DNA of 64,000 nt, from positions 29,757 to 93,756 of the forward strand of contig RXJD01000063.1 in the NCBI GenBank assembly GCA_003987775.1, read 5' to 3'. Positions 36,702 through 44,545 of this stretch are shown here, one piece after another. Source of the DNA: Mycobacterium sp. (lineage in GTDB: Bacteria > Actinomycetota > Actinomycetes > Mycobacteriales > Mycobacteriaceae). A program made the position numbers and the translations under genes. Numbering within the stretch: position 1 is the stretch's first letter; the number at the start of each line of letters is the position of its first letter. The notes beneath the pieces were generated by a model. The model worked only from the letters and a program-made list of their open reading frames with translations, was not told the DNA's origin and did no database searches.

Positions 36702-38117
36702 ATGACTTCGATGCGCGAGTACGACCTGGTCGTTATCGGATCCGGGCCCGGTGGCCAGAAGGCCGCCATCGCGGCGGCCAAGCTGGGCAAGTCAGTCGCT
36801 ATCGTCGAGCGCGGCCGAATGGTCGGCGGCGTCTGCGTCAACACCGGCACCATTCCGTCGAAGACCCTGCGCGAGGCGGTCGTCTACCTGACCGGGATGA
36901 GCCAGCGCGAACTCTACGGCGCGAGCTACCGGGTCAAGGACAAGATCACCCCCGCGGACCTGCTGGCGCGCACCCAGCACGTGATCGGCAAGCAGGTGGA
37001 CGTGGTGCGCTCGCAGCTGATGCGCAACCGGATCGACCTGGTACTGGGGCACGGCCGCTTCGTCGACCCGCACACCGTCCTGGTCGAGGAGGACGCCCAG
37101 GGCGAGCGGGTGACGGTCAGCGGCGACTACATCGTCATCGCCACCGGCACCAAGCCGGTGCGGCCGTCCGGGGTGGAGTTCGACGAGAAGCGGGTGCTGG
37201 ACTCCGACGGGATCCTTGACCTGAAGTCGCTGCCGGCGTCGATGGTCGTCGTCGGCGCGGGTGTGATCGGCATCGAGTACGCCTCGATGTTCGCCGCGTT
37301 GGGCACCAAGGTCACTGTCGTGGAGAAGCGGGACACCATGCTCGACTTCTGCGACCCGGAGATCGTCGAGGCGCTGAAGTTCCACCTGCGCGACCTGGCG
37401 GTCACCTTCCGGTTCGGCGAGGAGGTCACCGCGGTAGACGTCGGCGCGTCGGGCACCGTCACCACCCTGGGTAGCGGCAAGCAGATCCCCGCTGAGACGG
37501 TGATGTACTCCGCAGGCCGGGAAGGCCAGACCGAGCACCTGGGCCTGGAGAACGCCGGCCTCGAAACCGACCACCGCGGACGGATTTTCGTCGACGACCA
37601 GTTCCAGACCAAGGTCGAGCACATCTATGCCGTCGGCGACGTCATCGGGTTCCCGGCGCTGGCCGCGACCTCGATGGATCAGGGCCGGTTGGCCGCCTAC
37701 CACGCGTTCGGAGAGCCGACGGACGGCATTACCGCACTGCAGCCGATCGGGATCTACTCCATCCCCGAGGTGTCCTACGTCGGGAAGACCGAGGTTGAGC
37801 TCACCAAGGACTCGATCCCGTACGAGGTGGGTGTGTGCCGGTACCGGGAACTGGCGCGCGGCCAGATCGCCGGCGACTCCTACGGCATGCTCAAGCTGCT
37901 GGTGTCCACCACCGACCGCACCCTGCTGGGCGCACACATATTCGGCACCAGCGCCACCGAGATGGTGCACATCGGACAGGCCGTCATGGGATGCGGAGGC
38001 ACCGTCGACTACCTGGTGGATGCGGTGTTCAACTATCCGACGTTCTCCGAGGCATACAAGGTCGCCGCGCTGGACGTCACCAACAAGATGCGCGCGCTGC
38101 ACCAGTTCCGGCGCTAG
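36702..38117 (+). CDS. sthA: Soluble pyridine nucleotide transhydrogenase SthA
   Basis: This 471-residue flavoprotein disulfide reductase homologue interconverts NADPH and NADH in the cytosol. The FAD motif is [20 protein letters not shown] and a second Rossmann motif is [20 protein letters not shown]. In place of the redox Cys pair it has [17 protein letters not shown], with Thr at the second Cys position as in true SthA. The C-terminal dimerisation domain is intact. The ATG at 36702 is chosen; one at 36711 ([10 protein letters not shown]) would match the M. tuberculosis length. Confidence 0.93.
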   Translation: MTSMREYDLVVIGSGPGGQKAAIAAAKLGKSVAIVERGRMVGGVCVNTGTIPSKTLREAVVYLTGMSQRELYGASYRVKDKITPADLLARTQHVIGKQVDVVRSQLMRNRIDLVLGHGRFVDPHTVLVEEDAQGERVTVSGDYIVIATGTKPVRPSGVEFDEKRVLDSDGILDLKSLPASMVVVGAGVIGIEYASMFAALGTKVTVVEKRDTMLDFCDPEIVEALKFHLRDLAVTFRFGEEVTAVDVGASGTVTTLGSGKQIPAETVMYSAGREGQTEHLGLENAGLETDHRGRIFVDDQFQTKVEHIYAVGDVIGFPALAATSMDQGRLAAYHAFGEPTDGITALQPIGIYSIPEVSYVGKTEVELTKDSIPYEVGVCRYRELARGQIAGDSYGMLKLLVSTTDRTLLGAHIFGTSATEMVHIGQAVMGCGGTVDYLVDAVFNYPTFSEAYKVAALDVTNKMRALHQFRR

Positions 38118-38124
38118 CGATGCG

Positions 38125-38931
38125 TCAGCAGGTGTCGCTGTAGTCGGCCGGCGGACTGTCACCTGGACCACCGGCTTCGGCGCGGGCCAGGAGTTGGGCG
38201 GTGCGTTCGTCGAAAGGCGCTGAGTACGAGATGTTCTCGGTACACCCCCCGCCTTCCAAGCCGCCGACCACGCCGACGACCGTCGCGCCGCTCACCCAGG
38301 GCGCGCCACTGGTTCCATCGACCAGCCCCTTGCACGGAAGCGACGGAAACCCGTCGTCGGTGAGCCCGGTGGTGCCTTCACAGGCGACGGGCCGCCCGCC
38401 GACGCCGACGGGATAACCCGTGACACCGACCCGGCTGCCGGGCGGCGGCGCGGTGCCCAGCGATAGCGCCGCGCCGGCCCGCCGCTCCACCGATCCGGTG
38501 CCGCTGACCTTGGCGATCGCGTAGTCCGCGCGCGGATCCCGGCTGGCGATCCAGCGGGCGTCGAAGTAGACCTCGTCAACGGTGAAGGTGTCGGTGGTCG
38601 TCGCTTCTCCGGCGAAACCGGGCACGAAGGTGGCGTCGATCTCACCGAGCAGACAGTGCGCAGCGGTGAGCACCAGGTCGCCGCCCGTCGAATGGACCAC
38701 TGACCCGGTGCAGACGTGCAGATTGCCGCCCTCTTGAGAGACACCCCGAAATATCGCGCCCACCCGCGGGTCCGGTGCCGCGCTCCCGGGTTCGCCGAGC
38801 CGCTGCACCGAGCTGCCCGGCTTTGGCACCGGCGCACTGCTCACCGACGCATGATGGGCCGGCCGGGCGCATGACGTGAATAACACCGTCAGGCTGACCG
38901 GCAGGCACAGGATCCCCGTCACGGCGCGCAT
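38125..38931 (-). CDS. Secreted trypsin-like serine protease, probable lipoprotein
   Basis: This 268-residue chymotrypsin-fold protease has an N-terminal signal peptide with a lipobox-like LFTSC ending in C21, so it may be lipid-anchored outside the membrane. The triad is complete: H92 in LTAAHC, D136 in DPRADYAIAKV and S208 in DGTSGAPW. Further Cys residues (C74, C184, C200 and the C-terminal Cys) could form disulfides. The gene lies between sthA and PAC2, where I do not recall a counterpart in M. tuberculosis. The substrate is unknown. Confidence 0.85.
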   Translation of the reverse strand: MRAVTGILCLPVSLTVLFTSCARPAHHASVSSAPVPKPGSSVQRLGEPGSAAPDPRVGAIFRGVSQEGGNLHVCTGSVVHSTGGDLVLTAAHCLLGEIDATFVPGFAGEATTTDTFTVDEVYFDARWIASRDPRADYAIAKVSGTGSVERRAGAALSLGTAPPPGSRVGVTGYPVGVGGRPVACEGTTGLTDDGFPSLPCKGLVDGTSGAPWVSGATVVGVVGGLEGGGCTENISYSAPFDERTAQLLARAEAGGPGDSPPADYSDTC

Positions 38932-39111
38932 TGAGCTCCATCATGCCTGATGGCACGCCCCGGCAAGCGAATAGAAACCGGCTGCGATGCGTTGCTGAAG
39001 GGGGCGGCACACACAGCTTGGGTGTTCGGCGATGTAGCCCGCCTCGATTGAGCGACACTGGACAGGGCACCCTGGAGTGACCTTGCGAGACCCCGAGAGG
39101 AGGCAGCACCG

Positions 39112-40089
39112 ATGTCCGACCACTACGACCCCGAAGAGGCGCAGGAGTACCAGCCAGGACAACCCGGCATGTACGAGCTGGAGTTCCCGGCGCCTGTGTT
39201 GTCCACGTCCGACGGCCGCGGTCCGGTGTTGATCCACGCCTTGGAAGGCTTCTCCGATGCCGGCCACGCGATCCGGCTGGCTTCGCGTCACCTGAGGGCG
39301 GCGCTGGACACCGAACTGGTCGCGTCGTTCGCCATCGACGAGCTGCTGGACTACCGCTCGCGGCGGCCCTTGATGACGTTCAAGACCGATCACTTCACCC
39401 ACTACGACGACCCCGAGCTGAGCCTGTACGCCCTGCGCGACACCGTCGGCACGCCGTTTCTGCTGCTGGCCGGCATGGAGCCGGACCTGAAATGGGAACG
39501 GTTCATCACCGCGGTGCGACTGCTCGCCGAACGACTGGGCGTGCGTCAGACCATCGGACTCGGCACGGTGCCGATGGCGGTCCCGCACACCCGCCCCGTC
39601 ACGATGACCGCACACTCCAACAACCCGGCACTGATCGCGGACTTCCAGCCCTGGATCTCCGAAATCCAGGTTCCCGGTAGCGCTTCCAACCTGCTGGAGT
39701 ACCGGATGGCACAACACGGCCACGAAGTCGTCGGCTTCACGGTGCACGTCCCCCACTACCTGACGCAGACCGACTACCCCGCCGCCGCCCAGGCATTACT
39801 CGAGCAGGTGGCCAAAACCGGAGCGCTGGAGTTGCCGCTGACCGCACTCACCGAGGCGGCCACCGACATTCGGGCCAAGATCGATGAGCAGGTACAAGGG
39901 AGCGCCGAAGTCGCTCAAGTGGTGGCCGCACTCGAGCGCCAGTACGATGCCTTCATTGACGCTCAGGAAAACAGATCCTTACTGACGAACGACGAGGATC
40001 TTCCTAGCGGCGATGAGCTTGGCGCCGAGTTCGAGCGGTTCCTGGCTCAGCAGGCTGAGAAGAAATTCGACGACGACGACTCGAATTAA
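39112..40089 (+). CDS. PAC2 family protein (Rv2714-like)
   Basis: This 325-residue cytosolic protein matches the PAC2 family (proteasome assembly chaperone 2-like fold), with LIHALEGFSDAGHAIRLAS and the GLGTVPMAVPHTRPV segment. In actinobacteria the family is widespread and of uncertain function. The last 60 residues are acidic. A GAGGAGGCAGC ribosome site precedes the ATG at 39112. An alpha/beta hydrolase gene follows on the same strand, as in M. tuberculosis. Confidence 0.88.
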   Translation: MSDHYDPEEAQEYQPGQPGMYELEFPAPVLSTSDGRGPVLIHALEGFSDAGHAIRLASRHLRAALDTELVASFAIDELLDYRSRRPLMTFKTDHFTHYDDPELSLYALRDTVGTPFLLLAGMEPDLKWERFITAVRLLAERLGVRQTIGLGTVPMAVPHTRPVTMTAHSNNPALIADFQPWISEIQVPGSASNLLEYRMAQHGHEVVGFTVHVPHYLTQTDYPAAAQALLEQVAKTGALELPLTALTEAATDIRAKIDEQVQGSAEVAQVVAALERQYDAFIDAQENRSLLTNDEDLPSGDELGAEFERFLAQQAEKKFDDDDSN

Positions 40090-40128
40090 CCCGACACGCC
40101 TACCCGGCCCGACAACGAGGTTGCCGAC

Positions 40129-41154
40129 ATGACCGAGCGGACGCGCAATCTCCGCCCGGTGCGAGAAGTGACATCCCCGTCGCTGCAGTTCCGCACCATT
40201 CACGGCTACAAGAGGGCCTTCCGGATCGCCGGCTCCGGACCGGCGATCCTGCTCATTCACGGTATCGGTGACAACTCGACCACGTGGACCGGCGTCCACG
40301 CCAAGCTCGCCCAGCGATTTACCGTCATCGCTCCGGACCTGCTCGGCCATGGCAAGTCCGACAAACCGCGCGCCGACTACTCGGCCGCGGCCTACGCCAA
40401 CGGCATGCGGGACCTGCTCAGCGTGCTGGACATCGAACGGGTGACCATCGTCGGCCATTCCCTTGGAGGCGGGGTCGCGATGCAATTCGCTTACCAGTTC
40501 CCGCATTTGGTGGACCGGCTGATCCTGGTCGGGGCCGGCGGCGTCACCAAGGACGTCAACATCGCCTTGCGGTTCGCGTCGTTGCCGATGGGCGCCGAGG
40601 CGCTCGCGCTGCTCCGGCTGCCCATGGTGCTCCCGGCGGTCCAGATCCTGGGCCAGGTGGCGGGGCTGGCGCTCGGCTCGACGGCCATCGGCCGGGATCT
40701 CCCCAACATGCTCCGCATTCTCAATGACCTGCCGGAGCCGACAGCGTCCTCGGCCTTCACCCGCACGCTGCGGGCCGTGGTGGATTGGCGCGGCCAGATC
40801 GTCACGATGCTCGACCGATGTTATTTGACCGAAGCTATTCCGGTTCAGATCATCTGGGGTGAGAAGGACTCGGTGATCCCGGTGCGGCACGCCCACATGG
40901 CGCACGCCGCGATGCCGGGCTCCCGGCTCGAGATCTTCGAGGATTCCGCCCACTTTCCCTTCCACGACGACCCGGCCCGCTTCCTCGACGTCGTCCAGCG
41001 GTTCATCGACACCACCGAACCGCCCGAATACGACCAGGCAGCGCTGCGGCAACTGCTGCGCAGTGGTGGTGGCGAACGCACCGTGTCCGGGCCGACAGAC
41101 ACCCGGGTCGCCGTTCTCAACGCCATGGGAGCCGACGAGCGCAGCGCCACCTGA
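40129..41154 (+). CDS. Alpha/beta hydrolase (Rv2715-like)
   Basis: This 341-residue hydrolase has the nucleophile elbow VGHSLGGGVAMQFA (Ser), an acid residue in the WGEKDSVIPVRHA segment, and the catalytic His in FEDSAHFPFHDDPARF. The HGIGDNS oxyanion segment is near residue 45. The C-terminal extension of about 40 residues is variable. The family includes esterases, epoxide hydrolases and C-C hydrolases; the substrate is unknown. It probably shares a transcript with the PAC2 gene 39 bases upstream. Confidence 0.9.
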   Translation: MTERTRNLRPVREVTSPSLQFRTIHGYKRAFRIAGSGPAILLIHGIGDNSTTWTGVHAKLAQRFTVIAPDLLGHGKSDKPRADYSAAAYANGMRDLLSVLDIERVTIVGHSLGGGVAMQFAYQFPHLVDRLILVGAGGVTKDVNIALRFASLPMGAEALALLRLPMVLPAVQILGQVAGLALGSTAIGRDLPNMLRILNDLPEPTASSAFTRTLRAVVDWRGQIVTMLDRCYLTEAIPVQIIWGEKDSVIPVRHAHMAHAAMPGSRLEIFEDSAHFPFHDDPARFLDVVQRFIDTTEPPEYDQAALRQLLRSGGGERTVSGPTDTRVAVLNAMGADERSAT

Positions 41155-41177
41155 CCGATCCCCCGTAGGGTCGGTGC

Positions 41178-41864
41178 ATGAGCATCGACGTCACCGTTCT
41201 GCGGGTGTTCACCGACACGGACGGAAACTTCGGCAATCCGCTGGGCGTGGTCGACGCCAGCCTGGTCGACTTGGCCGACCGCCAGCGCGTGGCACACGAA
41301 TTGGGTTACAGCGAAACAATTTTCGTCGAAATGCCCGCGGCGGGCGTGACCACCGCGCGCGCCACCATCTACACCCCCCGCACCGAACTGCCGTTCGCCG
41401 GCCACCCGAGCGTGGGCGCGGCATGGTGGCTACGCCACCGGGGAACTCCGATCAACACGCTGCAGGTGCCCGCCGGCCTGGTACGGGTGAGTTACTCCGG
41501 CGATTTCACCGCGATCAGCGCCCCTGCGGAATGGGCGCCGGAGTTCGCCATCCACGACCTGCCTTCCCCGGACGCGGTGTTGCAGGCCGATCCCGACGAT
41601 TTCCCGGACGACATCGCGCACTATCTGTGGGCGTGGACGGATCAGGAAAGCGGCTCGGTGCGCAGCCGGATGTTCGCACCGAATCTGGGAGTGCCTGAAG
41701 ACGAGGCGACCGGCTCGGCGGCGGTCCGCGTCACTGAGTACCTGAGCCGTGATCTCGTGATCACGCAGGGCCGCGGCTCGCTCATCACGACCACGTGGAG
41801 CCCGGAAGGCTGGGTGCAGGTTGCCGGCCGCGTCACCGAGGACGGTGTGCGCCGGCTGGATTGA
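41178..41864 (+). CDS. PhzF family isomerase-like protein (Rv2716-like)
   Basis: This 228-residue protein matches the PhzF/DapF-like fold, with the GNPLGVV segment, the active-site Glu in [10 protein letters not shown], and the ATGSAA motif ([14 protein letters not shown]). Family members isomerise or epimerise small substrates. No phenazine genes are nearby, so a general metabolic role is likely. It starts 23 bases after the hydrolase stop on the same strand. Confidence 0.87.
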   Translation: MSIDVTVLRVFTDTDGNFGNPLGVVDASLVDLADRQRVAHELGYSETIFVEMPAAGVTTARATIYTPRTELPFAGHPSVGAAWWLRHRGTPINTLQVPAGLVRVSYSGDFTAISAPAEWAPEFAIHDLPSPDAVLQADPDDFPDDIAHYLWAWTDQESGSVRSRMFAPNLGVPEDEATGSAAVRVTEYLSRDLVITQGRGSLITTTWSPEGWVQVAGRVTEDGVRRLD

Positions 41865-41872
41865 CCCCCGGC

Positions 41873-42358
41873 TCAGTGCTGCCGGCGCAGCACGGCGGAC
41901 AGGTGATGCTGCTCTGGCTGCCCGACCGCACCCATCCGCAGCGAGTAGGACAGTTCATCGCCGTCGATCCGGAACGAACGGCTCAGGGCGGTCACCTCTT
42001 TGGCGGTAGGCGTGAGCCCGATGTCGACGGTCGCCAGCTCGATCTCGATCACGGGGCCGGTGACCTCGTAGGTACCGACCTCGATCTCGGTGATGCCACT
42101 GGGGTGGGCGAGCACCAGCTCAACCCTTCCGGGCTGCGGTACCCGCAGGTAACCCGTCTCGGCGTGTAGGGGTCTGCCGTCTGCGACGGCCTTGGTCTTA
42201 TGCCCGTAGACCAGAAAAGGCTTACCGACGTGGGTGAAGACCGCTTCTTCGAGGTACTCGAAGGGCTCGATCGTCGGATACTCGCCTGCGCCCCGCCCCA
42301 CCCAGGTGCCCAGCAAGGGCGCTAGCGCTGCGAGATCGGGATGCAGATCGACGGGCAT
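41873..42358 (-). CDS. Nitrobindin-like heme/fatty acid binding protein (Rv2717c-like)
   Basis: This 161-residue beta-barrel protein belongs to the nitrobindin/THAP4 family. The N-terminal LLGTWVGRGAGEYPTIEPF is the family signature, and the heme-proximal His is expected near the C-terminus; a His pair (EQHHLSAVLRRQH) is present there. Nitrobindins bind ferric heme and isomerise peroxynitrite. The M. tuberculosis orthologue is structurally characterised as such a fold. It converges on the PhzF gene and follows nrdR. Confidence 0.88.
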   Translation of the reverse strand: MPVDLHPDLAALAPLLGTWVGRGAGEYPTIEPFEYLEEAVFTHVGKPFLVYGHKTKAVADGRPLHAETGYLRVPQPGRVELVLAHPSGITEIEVGTYEVTGPVIEIELATVDIGLTPTAKEVTALSRSFRIDGDELSYSLRMGAVGQPEQHHLSAVLRRQH

Positions 42359-42379
42359 GTTAAGAGCCTATGGCTGTGC

Positions 42380-42841
42380 TCAGCCCGTAGTCGACACGTT
42401 GCGGTGGGCACGCAGTGCCTCGATCTCCCGCTCGAAGTCGTCGGCCGACGAAAAAGACCGGTACACCGAGGCGAAGCGCAGGTACGCGACTTCGTCGAGA
42501 TCCCGCAACGGCCCCAGGATGGCAAGACCCACCTCGTGACTGGGCACTTCCGGCCCCGCGGCACGCACTGAATCCTCCACCTGCTGGGCCAGCAGGTTCA
42601 GCGCGTCGTCGTCGACCTGTCGGCCCTGGCAGGCCCGGCGCACACCACTGATCACCTTTTCCCGGCTGAAGGGTTCGGTGACGCCACTACGCTTGACGAC
42701 GGCCAGCACCGCGGTCTCCACGGTGGTGAATCTGCGTCCGCACTCGGGACATGACCGGCGCCGGCGGATCGCCTGACCTTCATCGGTCTCTCGCGAGTCG
42801 ATTACCCGCGAATCGGGATGGCGGCAGAACGGGCAGTGCAT
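42380..42841 (-). CDS. nrdR: Transcriptional repressor NrdR
   Basis: This 153-residue repressor controls ribonucleotide reductase genes in response to (d)ATP. An N-terminal zinc ribbon uses C3, C6, C31 and C34 ([13 protein letters not shown] and [11 protein letters not shown]). An ATP-cone domain follows ([22 protein letters not shown]). The ATG at 42841 gives the standard N-terminus; a longer in-frame extension is not supported. It corresponds to Rv2718c and lies downstream of chiZ on the same strand. Confidence 0.95.
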   Translation of the reverse strand: MHCPFCRHPDSRVIDSRETDEGQAIRRRRSCPECGRRFTTVETAVLAVVKRSGVTEPFSREKVISGVRRACQGRQVDDDALNLLAQQVEDSVRAAGPEVPSHEVGLAILGPLRDLDEVAYLRFASVYRSFSSADDFEREIEALRAHRNVSTTG

Positions 42842-42930
42842 AACCGCTCCTTCGCTGCGCCTGACTTCGGGGTACCGCAGAACCACCCCGAGAGTACCTG
42901 CGCACCCCCGGCGGGGCCACTGCTGGCACG

Positions 42931-42949
42931 CCCGTTCACACGCTGAACG
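42931..42949. terminator. Small hairpin between chiZ and nrdR
   Basis: CCGTTCA (42931-42937) and TGAACGG (42943-42949) form a perfect 7-base inverted repeat with a 5-base loop, located just after chiZ on its strand. It could attenuate read-through into nrdR. No T tract follows. Confidence 0.35.
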
Positions 42950-42994
42950 GAACGGGCCGAGCAACGTTGGTGCAGAGCGCTATTCGGCCGGGCT

Positions 42995-43501
42995 TCACCC
43001 GATTGGAGCGATCAACGTCTGGCCGGCCGCCACCGAATTGGAGTCCAGGGCGTTGAGGTTGCGGATGCGCTCCACGACGTCGCGGACCGGTGCGCCGGGT
43101 GCCACCCGGGAGGCCAGCTGCTGCAACGACTCTCCGGGTTCCACGCGGACCACCGCGAGCGCGGCGGGCACCTGCGCCGCCGCCTCAGCGGGCTCGTCGT
43201 TCAGCACGCTGCCGAAGTTGGCCATCAAACCGAGCCAGAGCGTGATGATGCCGGCAAGCAGGGCCAATCCCACCGTCGTCAACACTGAGACCGGACGGCG
43301 GCGGTGCGACGCCGTCGACACCGCGACACCGGTTCCGTGGTACCGCATGGGAGTGCCGCCTGGACGGGTGGGGCCCGGCCTGGTCGAACGGATCTGCCCC
43401 GCGCGGTAGTAAGGCGACTCGTCGAACGGCCTGTTGGCAGGCCTGGTCACCAGCCTTTGCCCGTTCCAGGTGCGCTGCGGGCCCGCGTAGCTGATTGTCA
43501 T
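42995..43501 (-). CDS. chiZ: SOS-linked cell wall hydrolase ChiZ, LysM domain
   Basis: This 168-residue protein (Rv2719c-like) has a Pro/Arg-rich cytosolic N-terminus of about 70 residues, one transmembrane helix (LTTVGLALLAGIITLWLGLM), and an external LysM domain (VEPGESLQQLASRVAPGAP). In M. tuberculosis ChiZ is a DNA-damage induced cell division inhibitor with cell wall hydrolase activity. It is divergent from lexA; the intervening region holds three LexA-like motifs and a 36-base palindrome. Confidence 0.9.
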   Translation of the reverse strand: MTISYAGPQRTWNGQRLVTRPANRPFDESPYYRAGQIRSTRPGPTRPGGTPMRYHGTGVAVSTASHRRRPVSVLTTVGLALLAGIITLWLGLMANFGSVLNDEPAEAAAQVPAALAVVRVEPGESLQQLASRVAPGAPVRDVVERIRNLNALDSNSVAAGQTLIAPIG

Positions 43502-43526
43502 GTCGTTGCCTCCGGTCGACGAAAAA

Positions 43527-43542
43527 TCGCTCGTGTGTTCGA
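43527..43542 (-). promoter_or_regulatory. Degenerate SOS-box-like motif upstream of chiZ
   Basis: On the minus strand this reads TCGAACACACGAGCGA. The first half matches the mycobacterial SOS half site TCGAAC; the second (GAGCGA) differs from GTTCGA at two bases. It lies 26 bases upstream of the chiZ ATG. Two near-identical copies lie in the adjacent palindrome. Confidence 0.5.
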
Positions 43543-43547
43543 CCTTA

Positions 43548-43583
43548 GTCGCTCAGGTGTTCGATATCGAACACCTGAGCGAC
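43548..43583. promoter_or_regulatory. Perfect 36-base palindrome upstream of chiZ
   Basis: Bases 43548-43565 and 43566-43583 are exact reverse complements with no spacer. Each arm contains TCGAACACCTGAGCGA (43567-43582 on plus, 43549-43564 on minus), the same SOS-like motif seen nearer to chiZ. It begins 47 bases before the chiZ start. A LexA or other dimer operator is the likely role. Confidence 0.65.
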
Positions 43584-43746
43584 GCGTGTCGTACGAGCAA
43601 AACGGTAGACCTCACCACCGACAGGGTTTTGTCGGTGCAACCAGCTGGGTGAATTTCGGATACCCGATCCACCGGAAAGTTACACACTTGTGATTCCGCA
43701 GATCCGGGCCGATAGAGGCGCTGCCGACGCCGGCCTGACACGCCCG

Positions 43747-43762
43747 TCGAACACATGTTTGA
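43747..43762. promoter_or_regulatory. lexA: LexA-binding SOS box of lexA
   Basis: TCGAACACATGTTTGA matches the mycobacterial SOS box TCGAAC-N4-GTTCGA at all but one base. It lies 33 bases before the lexA ATG, as expected for autorepression. Confidence 0.85.
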
Positions 43763-43794
43763 TTCTTCGGTCGGAGGCGGTTACATTCAGTGGC

Positions 43795-44517
43795 ATGAGC
43801 GACAGCAACGACCCCCCAGTAGCTGATCGAGCCGGTTCCCGCGGAACCACCGCAGACGGACGGCTGCACTCCGTCGACTCCGCGCTGACCGAGCGGCAGC
43901 GCACCATCCTCGAAGTCATCCGGGCCTCGGTCACCACCCGCGGGTATCCGCCGAGTATTCGCGAGATCGGCGACGCGGTGGGCCTGACGTCGACATCCTC
44001 GGTGGCTCATCAATTGCGCACGCTGGAGCGCAAGGGCTACCTGCGCCGGGACGCGAATCGACCGCGGGCCGTGGATGTGCGTGCGGCTGATGACGCCGTG
44101 ACTCCGCCCACCACCGATGTGGCCGGCTCGGATGCCCTCCCGGAACCCACTTTCGTGCCCGTACTGGGCCGCATCGCCGCCGGTGGGCCCATCCTCGCCG
44201 AGGAAGCCGTCGAGGACGTCTTTCCGCTACCCCGTGAGCTGGTCGGCGAGGGGACGTTGTTCCTTCTCAAGGTCGTCGGCGACTCGATGGTGGAGGCCGC
44301 CATCTGCGACGGCGACTGGGTGGTGGTACGTCAGCAGAACGTCGCGGACAATGGCGACATCGTGGCCGCCATGATCGACGGCGAGGCCACCGTCAAGACC
44401 TTCAAGCGAGCAGGTGGCCAAGTGTGGCTGATGCCCCACAATCCGGCGTTCGACCCGATCCCCGGGAATGACGCGACCGTGCTCGGGAAGGTCGTCACGG
44501 TCATCCGCAAGGTGTAA
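43795..44517 (+). CDS. lexA: SOS response repressor LexA
   Basis: This 240-residue repressor has a winged helix-turn-helix N-terminal domain ([25 protein letters not shown], about residues 53-77), a self-cleavage site at A129-G130, and the Ser-Lys dyad S164 (GDSMVE) and K201 (ATVKTFKR). RecA filaments trigger autoproteolysis and derepress the regulon. The ATG at 43795 (MSDSNDPP) lies just after the SOS box. A longer in-frame start would place the box inside the gene. Confidence 0.96.
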   Translation: MSDSNDPPVADRAGSRGTTADGRLHSVDSALTERQRTILEVIRASVTTRGYPPSIREIGDAVGLTSTSSVAHQLRTLERKGYLRRDANRPRAVDVRAADDAVTPPTTDVAGSDALPEPTFVPVLGRIAAGGPILAEEAVEDVFPLPRELVGEGTLFLLKVVGDSMVEAAICDGDWVVVRQQNVADNGDIVAAMIDGEATVKTFKRAGGQVWLMPHNPAFDPIPGNDATVLGKVVTVIRKV

Positions 44518-44545
44518 GGCCGAACCGCTCCAGCAGGCCTACGGC

